Source of the DNA: Palsa-504 sp963808315
GTDB lineage: Bacteria; Actinomycetota; Actinomycetes; Streptosporangiales; Streptosporangiaceae
Length of the DNA stretch: 64,000 bases
Assembly: GCA_963808315.1 (NCBI GenBank)
Contig: CAWEFK010000002.1
Location: forward strand, 62,001-126,000
Reading direction: 5' to 3'
Shown: in pieces, positions 17,102 to 25,848 of the stretch
Position numbering within the stretch: the first letter of the stretch is position 1
Layout: every line of letters starts with the position of its first letter
Translations under genes and position numbers: made by a program
Notes under the pieces: generated by a model
The model's input: the letters and a program-made list of their open reading frames with translations, nothing else
What the model was told of the DNA's origin: nothing
Database searches by the model: none

Positions 17102-20068
17102 TTATGCGGGATACCGCAGAATGGGCGCTAACGACAGTTTCGCGCGGATCTCGGCCGCCTGAACACTGTCACCAAGATCATCAAATATCGCGGCCGCTTG
17201 CTGCCATGATCCATTCGCCTCGGCCACCAGGCCATTGTTGTTCTGGGCCAGACCGAGATATCTCAGCGTGAAGGCCTGCCGGTGCCTGTCGCCCGCGTCG
17301 GTATGGATGACCAGCGCCTGGTCCAGGCACTCCAGGGCCTCCGCGTCCTGGCCCAGGGCCAGATGAGCCCGGCCCAGGTTGTGCAGGGCATACCCGCCAC
17401 CGTGCGGGGATGCGATCTCAGCGAACACGCGACGCGCCTGGAGCAGGTAATCGATGGCCTCAATCGGACGGCCCAGCTCCAGGTACGCCTCGCCGATGTT
17501 GTTCAGGACCAGGCCTTCGCCGTACCGGTAGCCAACCTCACGGTTCAGTTCCAGAGTCTGTCGCAGCATGTCCAGAGACTGATCCGTCCGTCCGAACATC
17601 ACGTAGGCGTCGGAGAGGTTGTTCGCCGCCTGCGCCTCGCCCAGGCGGTCACCGATCTCGCGCCGGATGGCGAGCGCCCGCTCGAGCAGCTCGATGCCCT
17701 CGCTCATGCGGGCGAACCCCAGGGCCTGGCCGAGATTGTTCAGGACCCACGCCTCGCCCCGGCGGTTACCGGCCTGACGAGCGCTTTCCAGTGCGATCCG
17801 GTGCGTGGTAATGCAGTCGGCCCAGTTGCCGCGGCGGTTGAACATGCTGATCAGCGGGGCCGGCAGCCGCCAGGCGATGTCATGCAGGCCGGACGAGGCG
17901 GCCTGCTTGGTGGCGGCGACCACGTTGACGCGCTCGCTGTCGTACCAGGCCAGCGCGTCGTCGGTGGTGGGGAAGCTGAGGGCCAGGTCGCTGGCGTGGT
18001 CCGCTTCAAGCGGCACCTGATAGCGGTGCGGCAAGATGACCTGGGCGGCCGCGTCGGCGGTGCGCATGTACCAGTCGAGCAGGCGCCCGATCGCGGCCTC
18101 CCGCTCGGGCCCGGACAGGTCAGCGGCGGCCCGTTCGGACGCATAGACACGAAGCAGGTCGTGGAACTTGTACCTGTCGGGACCGGTGGATTCCAGCAGG
18201 TGCGCGTCGACCAGAGTCTCGAGCGCGTTGGCCGCCAGGTACTCCGGCGTGCCGAACAGAGCGGCCGCCGCCGCCGCTGAGATCGAGGCCCCCTGCCACA
18301 AGCCGAGCAGGCGGAACGCATCCGCCGGCGCTACGGCGTCCGGGCCGGCCGTGGTGAGCAGGCTGGCGAAGCTCACCTGGAAGCTGGCCCGGACGGCGAG
18401 GTCGCCGACGCTCAGCTCATCCAGCCGGCGGTGCTCATCGCGCAGCCGGGCGGCCATCGCCTGGATACTCCAGCCGCTGCGCGTGGCCAGGCGCGCCGCG
18501 CAGATCCTGATCGCCAGCGGCAGCCCGGCACAGGCGTCGAGCAGTTCGGCGGTGGCCTCGGGCTCAGCCGCGACGCGGTCATCGCCCACGGCCTTGACGA
18601 ACAACGTCAGCGCCTCGTCATCATCGAGCACGTTGAGATCGACGAGCTTGGTGCTGGCCAGGTCGGGCATCCGGCTCCTGGTCGTCACCAGCACCGCGGA
18701 CGACGCGGCGCCCGGCAGCAGCGGCCGGACCTGAGCGGCGTCACGGGCGTTGTCGAGCACGACCAGCATCCGGCGCCTGGCCAGCGTGGTCCGGTAGCGG
18801 CCGGCTCGCTCGTCCTCGTCGACCGGGATCTGCCGCCCATCCACGCCGAGATCGCGAAGGAACCTGGCCAGCACGTCTCCGGGCGAAAGCGGCGTGGGGG
18901 TCGCGCCGAGCAGGTCCACATACAGCTGGCCGTCAGGAAACTCGCGGCGGACGAGGTGAGCGGCGTGGACCGCCAGGGAGGTCTTGCCCAGACCTCCGGC
19001 TCCGGCCACCACCGCGATGCGGACCGCGCCGGTATCGCTATCGGTGCCCGCGCCGGCCAGCAGGGCACACAGGTGTTCCACCTGCTCGTCGCGGCCGGTG
19101 AAATCAGTCACGTCGGCCGGAAGCTGAGCCGGGGTCTGCGCGGATGACCTCGATCCCCGGCCCGGCCGCGTCCCGGCCGCCGCCGGGGCCGCCGCAGAGG
19201 CCGTCGCCGTGTCCCGCAAACCCGTGTCCGGCACGACCGCGGCACGGCTCTTCCCGGACGCCGGCTTGCGGGAACGCGGTGCCACCGTTCCGGCCGAGAT
19301 GGTGCCGCGCAAGCCGGTCTGGTCTTTGGCGAGGAGATCGGCGTACCGCTGGCGCAGCTCGGCTCCCGGATCGACGCCCAGCTGTCCGGAGATGGCCGTC
19401 CGGGCCTGCCCGTACGCCTCGAGTGCCTCGGCGTGGCGTCCGGCCGCGTCCAGGGCTCGCATCAGCTGCAGCCACAGGCCCTCTCGCAGCGGGTGGTCGG
19501 CCAGCAGCCTGCGGATGTCCGGTATGACCTGGTCGTGGCCGCCGCAGGCCAGCTCCGCGGTGATCCGGAGTTCGAGGGCACCGAGGCGAAGCTCGGCGAG
19601 CCGTTCGGCCTCGGCTTCGACCAGCGACGTCGCCGGGATGTCGGCCAGCGGCCGGCCGTACCACAGGGCCAGCGCCTCCGTCAGCTGGCCGGCAGCGCCC
19701 TGCGGATCACCGGAGCCGAACAGCTTCCTGGCGTCCCGCACCATGGCCTCGAACAGCAGCACGTCGGTGTCCGCCGCCGCCACCCGGAGCTGATAGCCGG
19801 GCGCGCGGGTGACCAGCAGGCTGCCGTCAGCGTCACCGAGCAGCCGCCGGAGCCTGAGCACGTAGATACTGATGAGATTGGCCGCCTTGGCGGGCGGGGC
19901 GTCCCCCCACACCTCGTCGATGAGTGCTTCGGCGGAGACAATCTGCCCAGAATTGATGAGCAGGGCGGCGAGAACGGAACGCCACTTCGGCGCCCCGATG
20001 CCTTTCCAGTCATCTCCGACACGAACCTCAAGCGGTCCGAGCAGCCGGAACTTCATTCCTGGGATCAC
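17102..20068 (-). CDS. AfsR/SARP-type regulator with NB-ARC ATPase and TPR domains
   Basis: Large transcription activator of 988 residues. Domains in order: an OmpR-like winged helix (about 5-75, starting M-K-F-R-L-L-G-P-L-E-V), a bacterial transcriptional activation domain (about 80-230), a Pro/Ala linker, an NB-ARC ATPase with Walker A G-A-G-G-L-G-K-T at 356-363 and Walker B L-V-V-L-D-N-A, then tetratricopeptide repeats in roughly the last 250 residues. This matches AfsR of Streptomyces. GTG at 20068 is chosen because GGAGG lies three bases before it. Followed by the repeat protein gene, its likely partner or target. Known relatives control antibiotic or differentiation genes; the target here is not visible. 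Confidence 0.88.
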   Translation of the reverse strand: MIPGMKFRLLGPLEVRVGDDWKGIGAPKWRSVLAALLINSGQIVSAEALIDEVWGDAPPAKAANLISIYVLRLRRLLGDADGSLLVTRAPGYQLRVAAADTDVLLFEAMVRDARKLFGSGDPQGAAGQLTEALALWYGRPLADIPATSLVEAEAERLAELRLGALELRITAELACGGHDQVIPDIRRLLADHPLREGLWLQLMRALDAAGRHAEALEAYGQARTAISGQLGVDPGAELRQRYADLLAKDQTGLRGTISAGTVAPRSRKPASGKSRAAVVPDTGLRDTATASAAAPAAAGTRPGRGSRSSAQTPAQLPADVTDFTGRDEQVEHLCALLAGAGTDSDTGAVRIAVVAGAGGLGKTSLAVHAAHLVRREFPDGQLYVDLLGATPTPLSPGDVLARFLRDLGVDGRQIPVDEDERAGRYRTTLARRRMLVVLDNARDAAQVRPLLPGAASSAVLVTTRSRMPDLASTKLVDLNVLDDDEALTLFVKAVGDDRVAAEPEATAELLDACAGLPLAIRICAARLATRSGWSIQAMAARLRDEHRRLDELSVGDLAVRASFQVSFASLLTTAGPDAVAPADAFRLLGLWQGASISAAAAAALFGTPEYLAANALETLVDAHLLESTGPDRYKFHDLLRVYASERAAADLSGPEREAAIGRLLDWYMRTADAAAQVILPHRYQVPLEADHASDLALSFPTTDDALAWYDSERVNVVAATKQAASSGLHDIAWRLPAPLISMFNRRGNWADCITTHRIALESARQAGNRRGEAWVLNNLGQALGFARMSEGIELLERALAIRREIGDRLGEAQAANNLSDAYVMFGRTDQSLDMLRQTLELNREVGYRYGEGLVLNNIGEAYLELGRPIEAIDYLLQARRVFAEIASPHGGGYALHNLGRAHLALGQDAEALECLDQALVIHTDAGDRHRQAFTLRYLGLAQNNNGLVAEANGSWQQAAAIFDDLGDSVQAAEIRAKLSLAPILRYPA

Positions 20069-20154
20069 ACGCCTCCGGCTAAACCCGCATCGGCCATCAG
20101 AAGGTCCACTTAACCATGGCTCAACCGGGACGTAAACCGGCAAGCCCATGATGG

Positions 20155-20176
20155 GCCTAGCGCCACGGCGCTAGGC
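20155..20176. promoter_or_regulatory. perfect 9-bp inverted repeat upstream of the SARP gene
   Basis: GCCTAGCGC, a CACG loop, then GCGCTAGGC, 87 bases upstream of the SARP start. It could be an operator or part of a terminator between prs and the SARP gene. A second stem, CCCGCT/AGCGGG, is at 20244-20260. Confidence 0.4.
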
Positions 20177-20345
20177 AGGTTGCAGGTGAGCTGGCCGCGT
20201 CGGACGGGTAACGGGGGCACCGTCCGGCGGGTGCCATGAAACGCCCGCTCGCCTAGCGGGGTGGGTGCGGCGGGAAGCGGTCCTGGCCCCTTGGTGGGGA
20301 GGGAGGGCCGGCCTGGTGGCCGGGGCCGCCCGCCGTCGCTGGCCT

Positions 20346-20389
20346 GGCCGTCATCCCCCGCACCTACGGCGGGGGTGGGGATGACGGCC
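20346..20389 (-). terminator. 13-bp inverted repeat at the prs 3' end
   Basis: GGCCGTCATCCCC at 20346-20358 is the exact reverse complement of 20377-20389, with a further partial stem inside. It overlaps the last codons of the prs frame as it stands here, but lies about 85 bases after the place where prs should end, which fits a terminator. Confidence 0.6.
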
Positions 20390-21452
20390 ACTCTCTGCGG
20401 CCCCCGTCGCCGGGACGCCCGCCTGGAGCTGGCCTCGCCGGCCCGGACCGCGCCGGCCCGGGCCGCGGCTGGCCTAAGCTCTGGCCGTCGAACAGGCTGG
20501 TCACCGAGCCGTCGCTGAACACCTCGCTGATCGCCCGGGCCAGCAGTGGCGCGATCGACAGCACTGTGAGCTTGTCAAACCGCTTCTCCTGCGGGACCGG
20601 CAGGGTGTTGGTGATGATGATCTCGCTGATCCTGGAGTTCTTCAGGATGTCCACCGCCGCGCCCGACAGCACCCCGTGGGTGGCCGTCGCGATGACCCTG
20701 GCCGCACCCTGCTCAAACAGGGCCCCGGCGGCCTTGGCGATCGTCGCCCCGGTGTCGATCATGTCGTCCACCAGGATGCAGGTACGCCCGGCCACCTGGC
20801 CGACGACCTCGAACATCCGGACCTGGTTCGCCACGTCCGGGTCACGCCGTTTGTGGATAATGGCCAGCGGGCAGCCGAGCCGGTCAGTCCAGCGCTCGCA
20901 CACCCTGACCCGGCCGGCGTCGGGAGCGACCACGGTGACCTGGCTGACATCAAGGTTCTTCTCGACGTAGCTGGCCAGGATCGACAGCGCGAACAGGTGG
21001 TCCACAGGCCCGTCGAAGAAGCCCTGGATCTGGGCGGTATGCAGGTCTACCGCCATCAGCCGGTCGGCGCCCGCGGTGGCGAAAAGGTCGGTCATCAACC
21101 GCGCCGAGATGGGCTCGCGGCCGCGGTTCTTCTTGTCCTGCCGCGCGTAGCCGAAGAACGGCGCCACCACCGTGATGCGCCTCGCCGAAGCCCTTTTCAG
21201 GGCGTCGACCATGATCAGCTGCTCCATGATCCACTCGTTGATGGGCGAGGTATGGCTCTGCAGCACGAACACGTCGCAGCCACGGACGGAGTCCAGGAAG
21301 CGAACAAAGATCTCGCCGTTGGCGAAGTCAAAGAGCTTGGTTGGCGTCGGCTTGATGCCCAGGCACGCGGCCACCTCGTCGGCCAGCTCGGGAAAGGCCC
21401 GGCCGGAAACCAGCATCATCTTCTTCGCGCCCGAAGGCAGCATCTCATTCAC
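20364..21452 (-). CDS. prs: ribose-phosphate pyrophosphokinase (extended 3' end)
   Basis: Makes PRPP from ribose 5-phosphate and ATP for nucleotide, histidine and tryptophan synthesis. It shows the Y-A-R-Q-D-K-K-N-R-G-R-E-P ATP loop, D-L-H-T-A-Q-I-Q-G-F-F and the PRPP-binding L-V-D-D-M-I-D-T-G-A-T. The family normally ends just after V-T-S-L-F-D-G. Here the frame runs 36 residues further into a Pro/Gly/Arg tail. Immediately after D-G-Q-S the bases AGCTTAGG contain a TAG (at 20474-20476) one base out of frame, so a single extra T probably hides the true stop. The ATG overlaps the glmU stop. Confidence 0.93.
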   Translation of the reverse strand: MNEMLPSGAKKMMLVSGRAFPELADEVAACLGIKPTPTKLFDFANGEIFVRFLDSVRGCDVFVLQSHTSPINEWIMEQLIMVDALKRASARRITVVAPFFGYARQDKKNRGREPISARLMTDLFATAGADRLMAVDLHTAQIQGFFDGPVDHLFALSILASYVEKNLDVSQVTVVAPDAGRVRVCERWTDRLGCPLAIIHKRRDPDVANQVRMFEVVGQVAGRTCILVDDMIDTGATIAKAAGALFEQGAARVIATATHGVLSGAAVDILKNSRISEIIITNTLPVPQEKRFDKLTVLSIAPLLARAISEVFSDGSVTSLFDGQSLGQPRPGPARSGPARPAPGGRPGDGGRREWPSSPPPP

Positions 21453-22987
21453 TGAGCTTGCGCCCCCTCATCCTCGGCCTGCGCCGGGCCCTTTTCCCGC
21501 GCTAGTCCGTGATCTGCTCCCGGGCTCCCGCCCGGTTCAGAGTCCGGCGCGGGCGCGGTGTCTGCGTCCCGCGCCCGTGCGGCCGCTTCGGCCGGCGCCG
21601 ACCCGGCATGCCGCCGTTCCACCCACCCCGCCGAGTTGTGCTGTTTGCCGCGGGCGATGCCGAGCGCGCCCGCGGGCACATCCTCGGTGATCACCGATCC
21701 GGCGGCCGTGAACGCCCCGTCCCCGATGGTCACCGGCGCCACCAGCATCGTGTCGGAGCCGATCCGGACGTGATCGCCGACCGTGGTGTGATGCTTGGCC
21801 ACCCCGTCATAGTTGACGAAGATGGTAGCCGCGCCGATGTTCGACTGCTCGCCGATGTCCGCGTCACCCACGTAGGACAGGTGCGGCACCTTGGCCCCCG
21901 CGCCGACCGTCGCGTTCTTCAGCTCGACGTAGCTGCCGATGTGCGCACCAGGCCCCACCCGGGTGCCCGGGCGCAGCCGGGAGAACGGCCCGACGCTGGC
22001 CCCGCTCGCGACCTCGGCCGACTCGCAGACCGCGTACGTTATCGTGGCGTCCTGGCCCACCGTGGTGTTCCTGAGCTGGCAGTCGGGGCCGATCCTGGCT
22101 CCCGGCCCGATCGCGGTGCTTCCTTCCAAGTGCGTTCCCGGCAGGATCTCCGCGTCCGGCGCCAGGGTGACGCCGACGTCGATCCAGGTGGAGGCCGGAT
22201 CCACGATCGTCACTCCGGCCCGCATCCACGCCTCGAGCAGCCGGGCGTTGTACGCGTGACGTGCCTCCGCCAGCTGAACCCGGTCGTTCACGCCCTGGAT
22301 CTCGGCCGGATCGACGGCGAGAACGGTGCCGGCCAGGTGACCGTCACCCCGCATGATCGCCACCGCGTCGGTGAGGTACTCCTGGCCCTGGGCGTTGCTG
22401 GTGGCGAACCGCTTGACCGCGTCGGCGAGAAGATCCCCGTCAAAGGCATAGCAGCCGGAATTGATTTCGTCGACGGCCCGCTGCTCCGCGGTCGCGTCGG
22501 CCTCCTCGACGATCTCGGCGAGGCGGCCCGCCTGGTCCCGGATAATGCGCCCGTACCCGGCGGGATCCGGGACCCGCGCAGTGAGCACGGTCACGGCGTT
22601 TCCCTCGGCCGCATGCTCCCGGACCAGCGCCTGCAGCGTCTGCGCCTGGAGCAACGGCATGTCACCGTACGTCACGACGACCGTGCCGGACATGGCGCCA
22701 AGGTCCTCGATCACCATGCGCACCGCGTTCCCGGTGCCGGCCAGTTGTTCCTGCACCACCAGGCAGACGTCGGGCGCGTGCCGCATGGCCTCCGCGCTGA
22801 CCTGGTCCCGGCCGTGCCCGGTGACCACGACGAGCCGCTGTGGCTCAAGCTCGCTGGCCGCCGCGAGGGCGTGCCCGAGCATGCTGCGGCCGCACAGGCC
22901 ATGCAGCACCTTGGGGATCCGCGATTTCATCCTGGTGCCCTCGCCTGCGGCGAGGACAATGACAGCGACCGGGCGAGATTCGCTCAC
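21449..22987 (-). CDS. glmU: bifunctional UDP-N-acetylglucosamine pyrophosphorylase / glucosamine-1-phosphate acetyltransferase
   Basis: Makes UDP-GlcNAc for peptidoglycan and other polymers. The N-terminal uridyltransferase half starts V-I-V-L-A-A-G-E-G-T-R-M-K-S; the C-terminal half is a left-handed beta-helix of hexapeptide repeats with the acetyltransferase segment V-N-Y-D-G-V-A-K-H. The last 45 or so residues are an Ala/Gly/Asp-rich tail. GTG at 22987 follows GAGGAG by nine bases. The TGA overlaps the prs ATG. Confidence 0.95.
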   Translation of the reverse strand: MSESRPVAVIVLAAGEGTRMKSRIPKVLHGLCGRSMLGHALAAASELEPQRLVVVTGHGRDQVSAEAMRHAPDVCLVVQEQLAGTGNAVRMVIEDLGAMSGTVVVTYGDMPLLQAQTLQALVREHAAEGNAVTVLTARVPDPAGYGRIIRDQAGRLAEIVEEADATAEQRAVDEINSGCYAFDGDLLADAVKRFATSNAQGQEYLTDAVAIMRGDGHLAGTVLAVDPAEIQGVNDRVQLAEARHAYNARLLEAWMRAGVTIVDPASTWIDVGVTLAPDAEILPGTHLEGSTAIGPGARIGPDCQLRNTTVGQDATITYAVCESAEVASGASVGPFSRLRPGTRVGPGAHIGSYVELKNATVGAGAKVPHLSYVGDADIGEQSNIGAATIFVNYDGVAKHHTTVGDHVRIGSDTMLVAPVTIGDGAFTAAGSVITEDVPAGALGIARGKQHNSAGWVERRHAGSAPAEAAARARDADTAPAPDSEPGGSPGADHGLAREKGPAQAEDEGAQAQ

Positions 22988-23318
22988 GCGGCTGGTCTCC
23001 TCGGGTAGCGCGCCGATTTCTGCGGGTTTCCGGGGCTATCAGGGGCACCACCGCCGAAGCGGTGCTCCCGGGACATTCCGGCTCCCGGGACGCGACGACG
23101 GATTTGTTTACCCACCCCTCATCCGCAGGATACCGCCCTGCGGACCTGACCGGAGGCAGGTGTCCTGGTGGCCGGGACCTATTCCGCATGCTGAGATGCG
23201 GCTCTCAGCCTGAGAGCATCGGCACCGCCGGTTTCAGCCGAAACTTCTGCCGGGCCAGGTAGCCGTGGACCTTCGGCCGGTCAGCAGAAATGTCTTGGGA
23301 TAGCACTAAAATTCGAAT
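22988..23318. other. intergenic region between glmU and the HTH gene
   Basis: About 330 bases, divergent promoters. It contains a hairpin CACCGC-CGAA-GCGGTG at 23049-23064 and two copies of GCTCCCGGGAC just after it. No gene is supportable here. Confidence 0.5.
23307..23312 (+). promoter_or_regulatory. leaderless -10 box of the HTH gene
   Basis: TAAAAT ends six bases before the ATG at 23319 and there is no ribosome site, which fits a leaderless transcript. Confidence 0.5.
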
Positions 23319-24152
23319 ATGTGTACTTCACAAGAACGTGACCGCTTGCGGGACCAGGCGGTCATGCTGCGCCGCCAGGGCAAATCCCTCTCTCAGATCA
23401 AGCAGGTCCTAGGCCCGATGAGCAATGCCACCCTGCACGATGCTCTCCGCGGTGAGCCACCACCCGACTGGACCCGCCGTCCCAACGCCAAGGATGCGCT
23501 GCGAGCCCAAGCGCGCAGGCTCCGCGCGCAGGGCGCGGACTACGCGGACATCGCTGCCGCTCTCGGCGTGGCCAAGAGCTCGGTGTCCCTATGGGTCCGT
23601 GACCTCCCGCGGCCGCCCAGGCTCAGCTACGCCGAATGCCGGAAACGCTCGGCCGAAGGCGTCGAGCGCTACTGGGCCGCCGAGCGCAGCGCCCGCGAGG
23701 CCACACGCGCGGCGGCCCGGGGCGCGGCCGCGGCCCAGATCGGCGACCTCACCGACCGTGAGCTGCTCATCGCCGGCGCCATCGCCTACTGGTGCGAAGG
23801 AGCGAAGAGCAAACCGCACCGCCGCGCCGAGCAAGTTATTTTCATCAACAGCGACCCGGCTTGATCTGGCTGTTCCTCCGGTTCCTGACGGGCGGGTAGA
23901 CCGCGCCGAGCGCCTGCGCTACCGAGTCCATATCCACGAGACAGCTGACTACAGGCCGCCACTCTACTGGGCCGAGATGACCAGGCGAAGGACCGAACAG
24001 TTTACGGCCCAGCATCAAGCGAGGGAGTCCCGAAACCGAGGAAAAATGTCGGCGAGAACTACCACGGGTGCCTCCGCGTCGAGGTCAATCGCAGCCGCGA
24101 GCTCTATCGCCAGATCGAAGGCTGGGCCGAAGCCGTCACGCGCCGTGAATGA
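23319..24152 (+). pseudogene. HTH-domain protein, broken by several frameshifts
   Basis: Two helix-turn-helix segments are readable in the first frame: L-R-R-Q-G-K-S-L-S-Q-I-K-Q-V-L-G near residue 20 and A-D-Y-A-D-I-A-A-A-L-G-V-A-K-S-S-V-S near residue 75. The frame ends at F-I-N-S-D-P-A. Downstream, other frames continue what looks like the same protein: L-I-W-L-F-L-R-F-L, then E-R-L-R-Y-R-V-H-I-H-E-T-A-D, then K-N-V-G-E-N-Y-H-G-C-L, then L-Y-R-Q-I-E-G-W-A-E-A and a TGA at 24152. At least three shifts are needed. I know this as a common actinobacterial protein of unknown role that begins with HTH domains. Whether it is a true pseudogene or hit by sequence errors is open. Confidence 0.7.
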
Positions 24153-24187
24153 CGCCAGAGAGGACCAGGCGTCGAACCGGCTTGTTG

Positions 24188-24260
24188 CTCCCGGGGAAGG
24201 ATTCGAACCTTCGTTGACGGAGCCAAAGACCGTCGTCCTGCCTGGCTAGACGACCCGGGA
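24188..24260 (-). tRNA. tRNA-Gln (anticodon UUG)
   Basis: A 73-base cloverleaf on the minus strand. The acceptor stem TCCCGGG/CCCGGGA is perfect with discriminator G; the D arm is GTCT/GGAC, the anticodon loop CTTTGGC has U33 followed by UUG, and the T arm GAAGG-TTCGAAT-CCTTC is perfect. The 31-39 pair is U-U. The 3' CCA is not encoded. From memory, tRNA-Gln lies near glmU in Streptomyces as well. Confidence 0.9.
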
Positions 24261-24719
24261 TCGCCCCGCCGCACACTTTACCCGGAACCGGCGCCGAGGA
24301 TGAAGCCGAACGGCCGCCCGCAGGTGCTACTCGGCCCCGCTCAGGTGGCCGGCTGACGATTCTGCGGCACGCGAGCATCGGACGACCATCGCCCGGTCCG
24401 GCCGGCACCTCACAGCCCGGCCGTTTCCGCGTGGTGAGGTCATGCCGAATGGTCAGGTCGGCCCAATCCGCCCGGGCGTCGCTGACGAAGATAGGTCAGA
24501 AGAAGCCGGCATGATGAGACGGCGGAGGGTAGCGGCAATGGCACAGAGAGCTTAAATGGCTCACATATTGAGACTTATATCACGGACGCAACCCGGAATT
24601 CATAACGCTATGAGCAAAAATTCACCAGCCAAGGCTTGCCTAACCTACGGTCTCGTAGGCTACGGTTACGTAAGCGTACAAGCGCTCCTGTCCACCACCT
24701 CCGTTCCTCAAGGAGCACG
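24261..24719. other. intergenic region upstream of the desaturase
   Basis: About 460 bases without a supportable gene. The part from 24540 to 24640 is clearly richer in A and T than its surroundings. The right end holds two palindromes that look regulatory (24644-24678). Confidence 0.6.
24644..24678. promoter_or_regulatory. palindromic operator upstream of the desaturase/TetR pair
   Basis: Positions 24661-24678 form an 18-base near-perfect palindrome, TACGGTTACGTAAGCGTA, centred on TTACGTAA with one mismatched pair. Just before it CCTACG-GTCT-CGTAGG (24644-24659) forms a second inverted repeat sharing the TACG motif. A likely binding site for the TetR regulator encoded downstream, about 40 bases before the desaturase ATG. 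Confidence 0.6.
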
Positions 24720-25841
24720 ATGACCACATCCCCCGACACCGTCAACGTGGCCGATGCCACGACCTTGCCGCCTCCGCTGGCCGTTGCCGCCCCGGATCAG
24801 GCCGTGCTACCGACCTCGCCCGCGACCGGGGGAGCCACCAGAACCCAGCTGCGTCCGACCCGGCCGGATATGCAGGAGGAGCCAAGCTCCACCTTCCAGC
24901 GGGTCCTGGTCGGCGTGTTCGTGGCCGTGCCGCTGCTGGCGCTGCTGGCCGCCATACCGCTGCTGTGGGGCTGGGGCCTCGGCTGGCACGACGTGCTCAT
25001 CGCGCTGGTCTTCTACTGGGTCTCGGGACTCGGTATCACGGTGGGCTACCACCGCTACTTCACCCACGGATCGTTCAAGGCCAATACCGGCCTGCGCGTC
25101 GCGCTCGCGATCGCGGGCAGCCTGGCCATCGAGGGCCCGGTCATCACCTGGGTATCGGACCACCGCCGGCATCACAAGTACAGCGACAAGGAAGGTGACC
25201 CGCACTCGCCGTGGCGGTACGGGGATGACTGGAAGGCGCTGTCCAAGGGGCTGGTCTACGCGCACATCGGATGGCTCTTCGACCCCAACAAGACCTCGCA
25301 GGAGAAGTTCTCTCCCGACCTGCTCGCTGACAGGCGCGTCAAGGGCGTAGACGCGTGGTTCCCCGGGCTGGTCGCGGTCACGCTGCTGCTGCCCGCGCTG
25401 ATCGGCGGCCTGTGGGGGATGTCCTGGCAGGGCGCGGTGACCGCCTTCTTCTGGGCCACCCTGGTGCGGATCGCACTGCTGCACCACATCACCTGGTCGA
25501 TCAACTCCATCTGCCACACGTTCGGCAGCGAGGAGTTCGAGGTGCGCGACAGGTCGCGGAACGTTTCCTGGCTGGCGATCGCCTCCTTCGGCGAGTCCTG
25601 GCACAACCTGCACCACGCGGACCCCACCTGCGCCCGGCACGGAGCGCTCAAGGGCCAGCTCGACCCAAGCGCGCGCGTCATCTGGTTCTTCGAGAAGCTG
25701 GGCTGGGCCTACGACGTGCGCTGGCCCGACGAGGAGCGGCTTTCGGCCAAGCGTCCGGCCACCGCGACGAGGAAACTCGGCTCGATGACCCGGCGCGCCG
25801 ACCGGGTAGTAGGTGGCACCGCGGCCGCGGAGTCGCAATGA
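24720..25841 (+). CDS. membrane fatty acid (acyl-CoA/acyl-lipid) desaturase
   Basis: Delta-9-type membrane desaturase of 373 residues that introduces a double bond into saturated acyl chains. All three histidine boxes are present: H-R-Y-F-T-H, H-R-R-H-H and H-N-L-H-H. Four or so hydrophobic spans surround them (for example V-P-L-L-A-L-L-A-A-I-P-L-L-W). The first 60 residues are an Ala/Pro/Thr-rich leader. The ATG at 24720 has AAGGAG five bases before it; an in-frame ATG at 24636 lies upstream of the operator and is unlikely. The TetR gene follows after seven bases. Confidence 0.93.
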   Translation: MTTSPDTVNVADATTLPPPLAVAAPDQAVLPTSPATGGATRTQLRPTRPDMQEEPSSTFQRVLVGVFVAVPLLALLAAIPLLWGWGLGWHDVLIALVFYWVSGLGITVGYHRYFTHGSFKANTGLRVALAIAGSLAIEGPVITWVSDHRRHHKYSDKEGDPHSPWRYGDDWKALSKGLVYAHIGWLFDPNKTSQEKFSPDLLADRRVKGVDAWFPGLVAVTLLLPALIGGLWGMSWQGAVTAFFWATLVRIALLHHITWSINSICHTFGSEEFEVRDRSRNVSWLAIASFGESWHNLHHADPTCARHGALKGQLDPSARVIWFFEKLGWAYDVRWPDEERLSAKRPATATRKLGSMTRRADRVVGGTAAAESQ

Positions 25842-25848
25842 TGAACCA

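Noticed and set aside
24136..24408. 90-codon minus-strand frame over the tRNA
   Set aside because: It reads through the tRNA-Gln gene and has no start signal.
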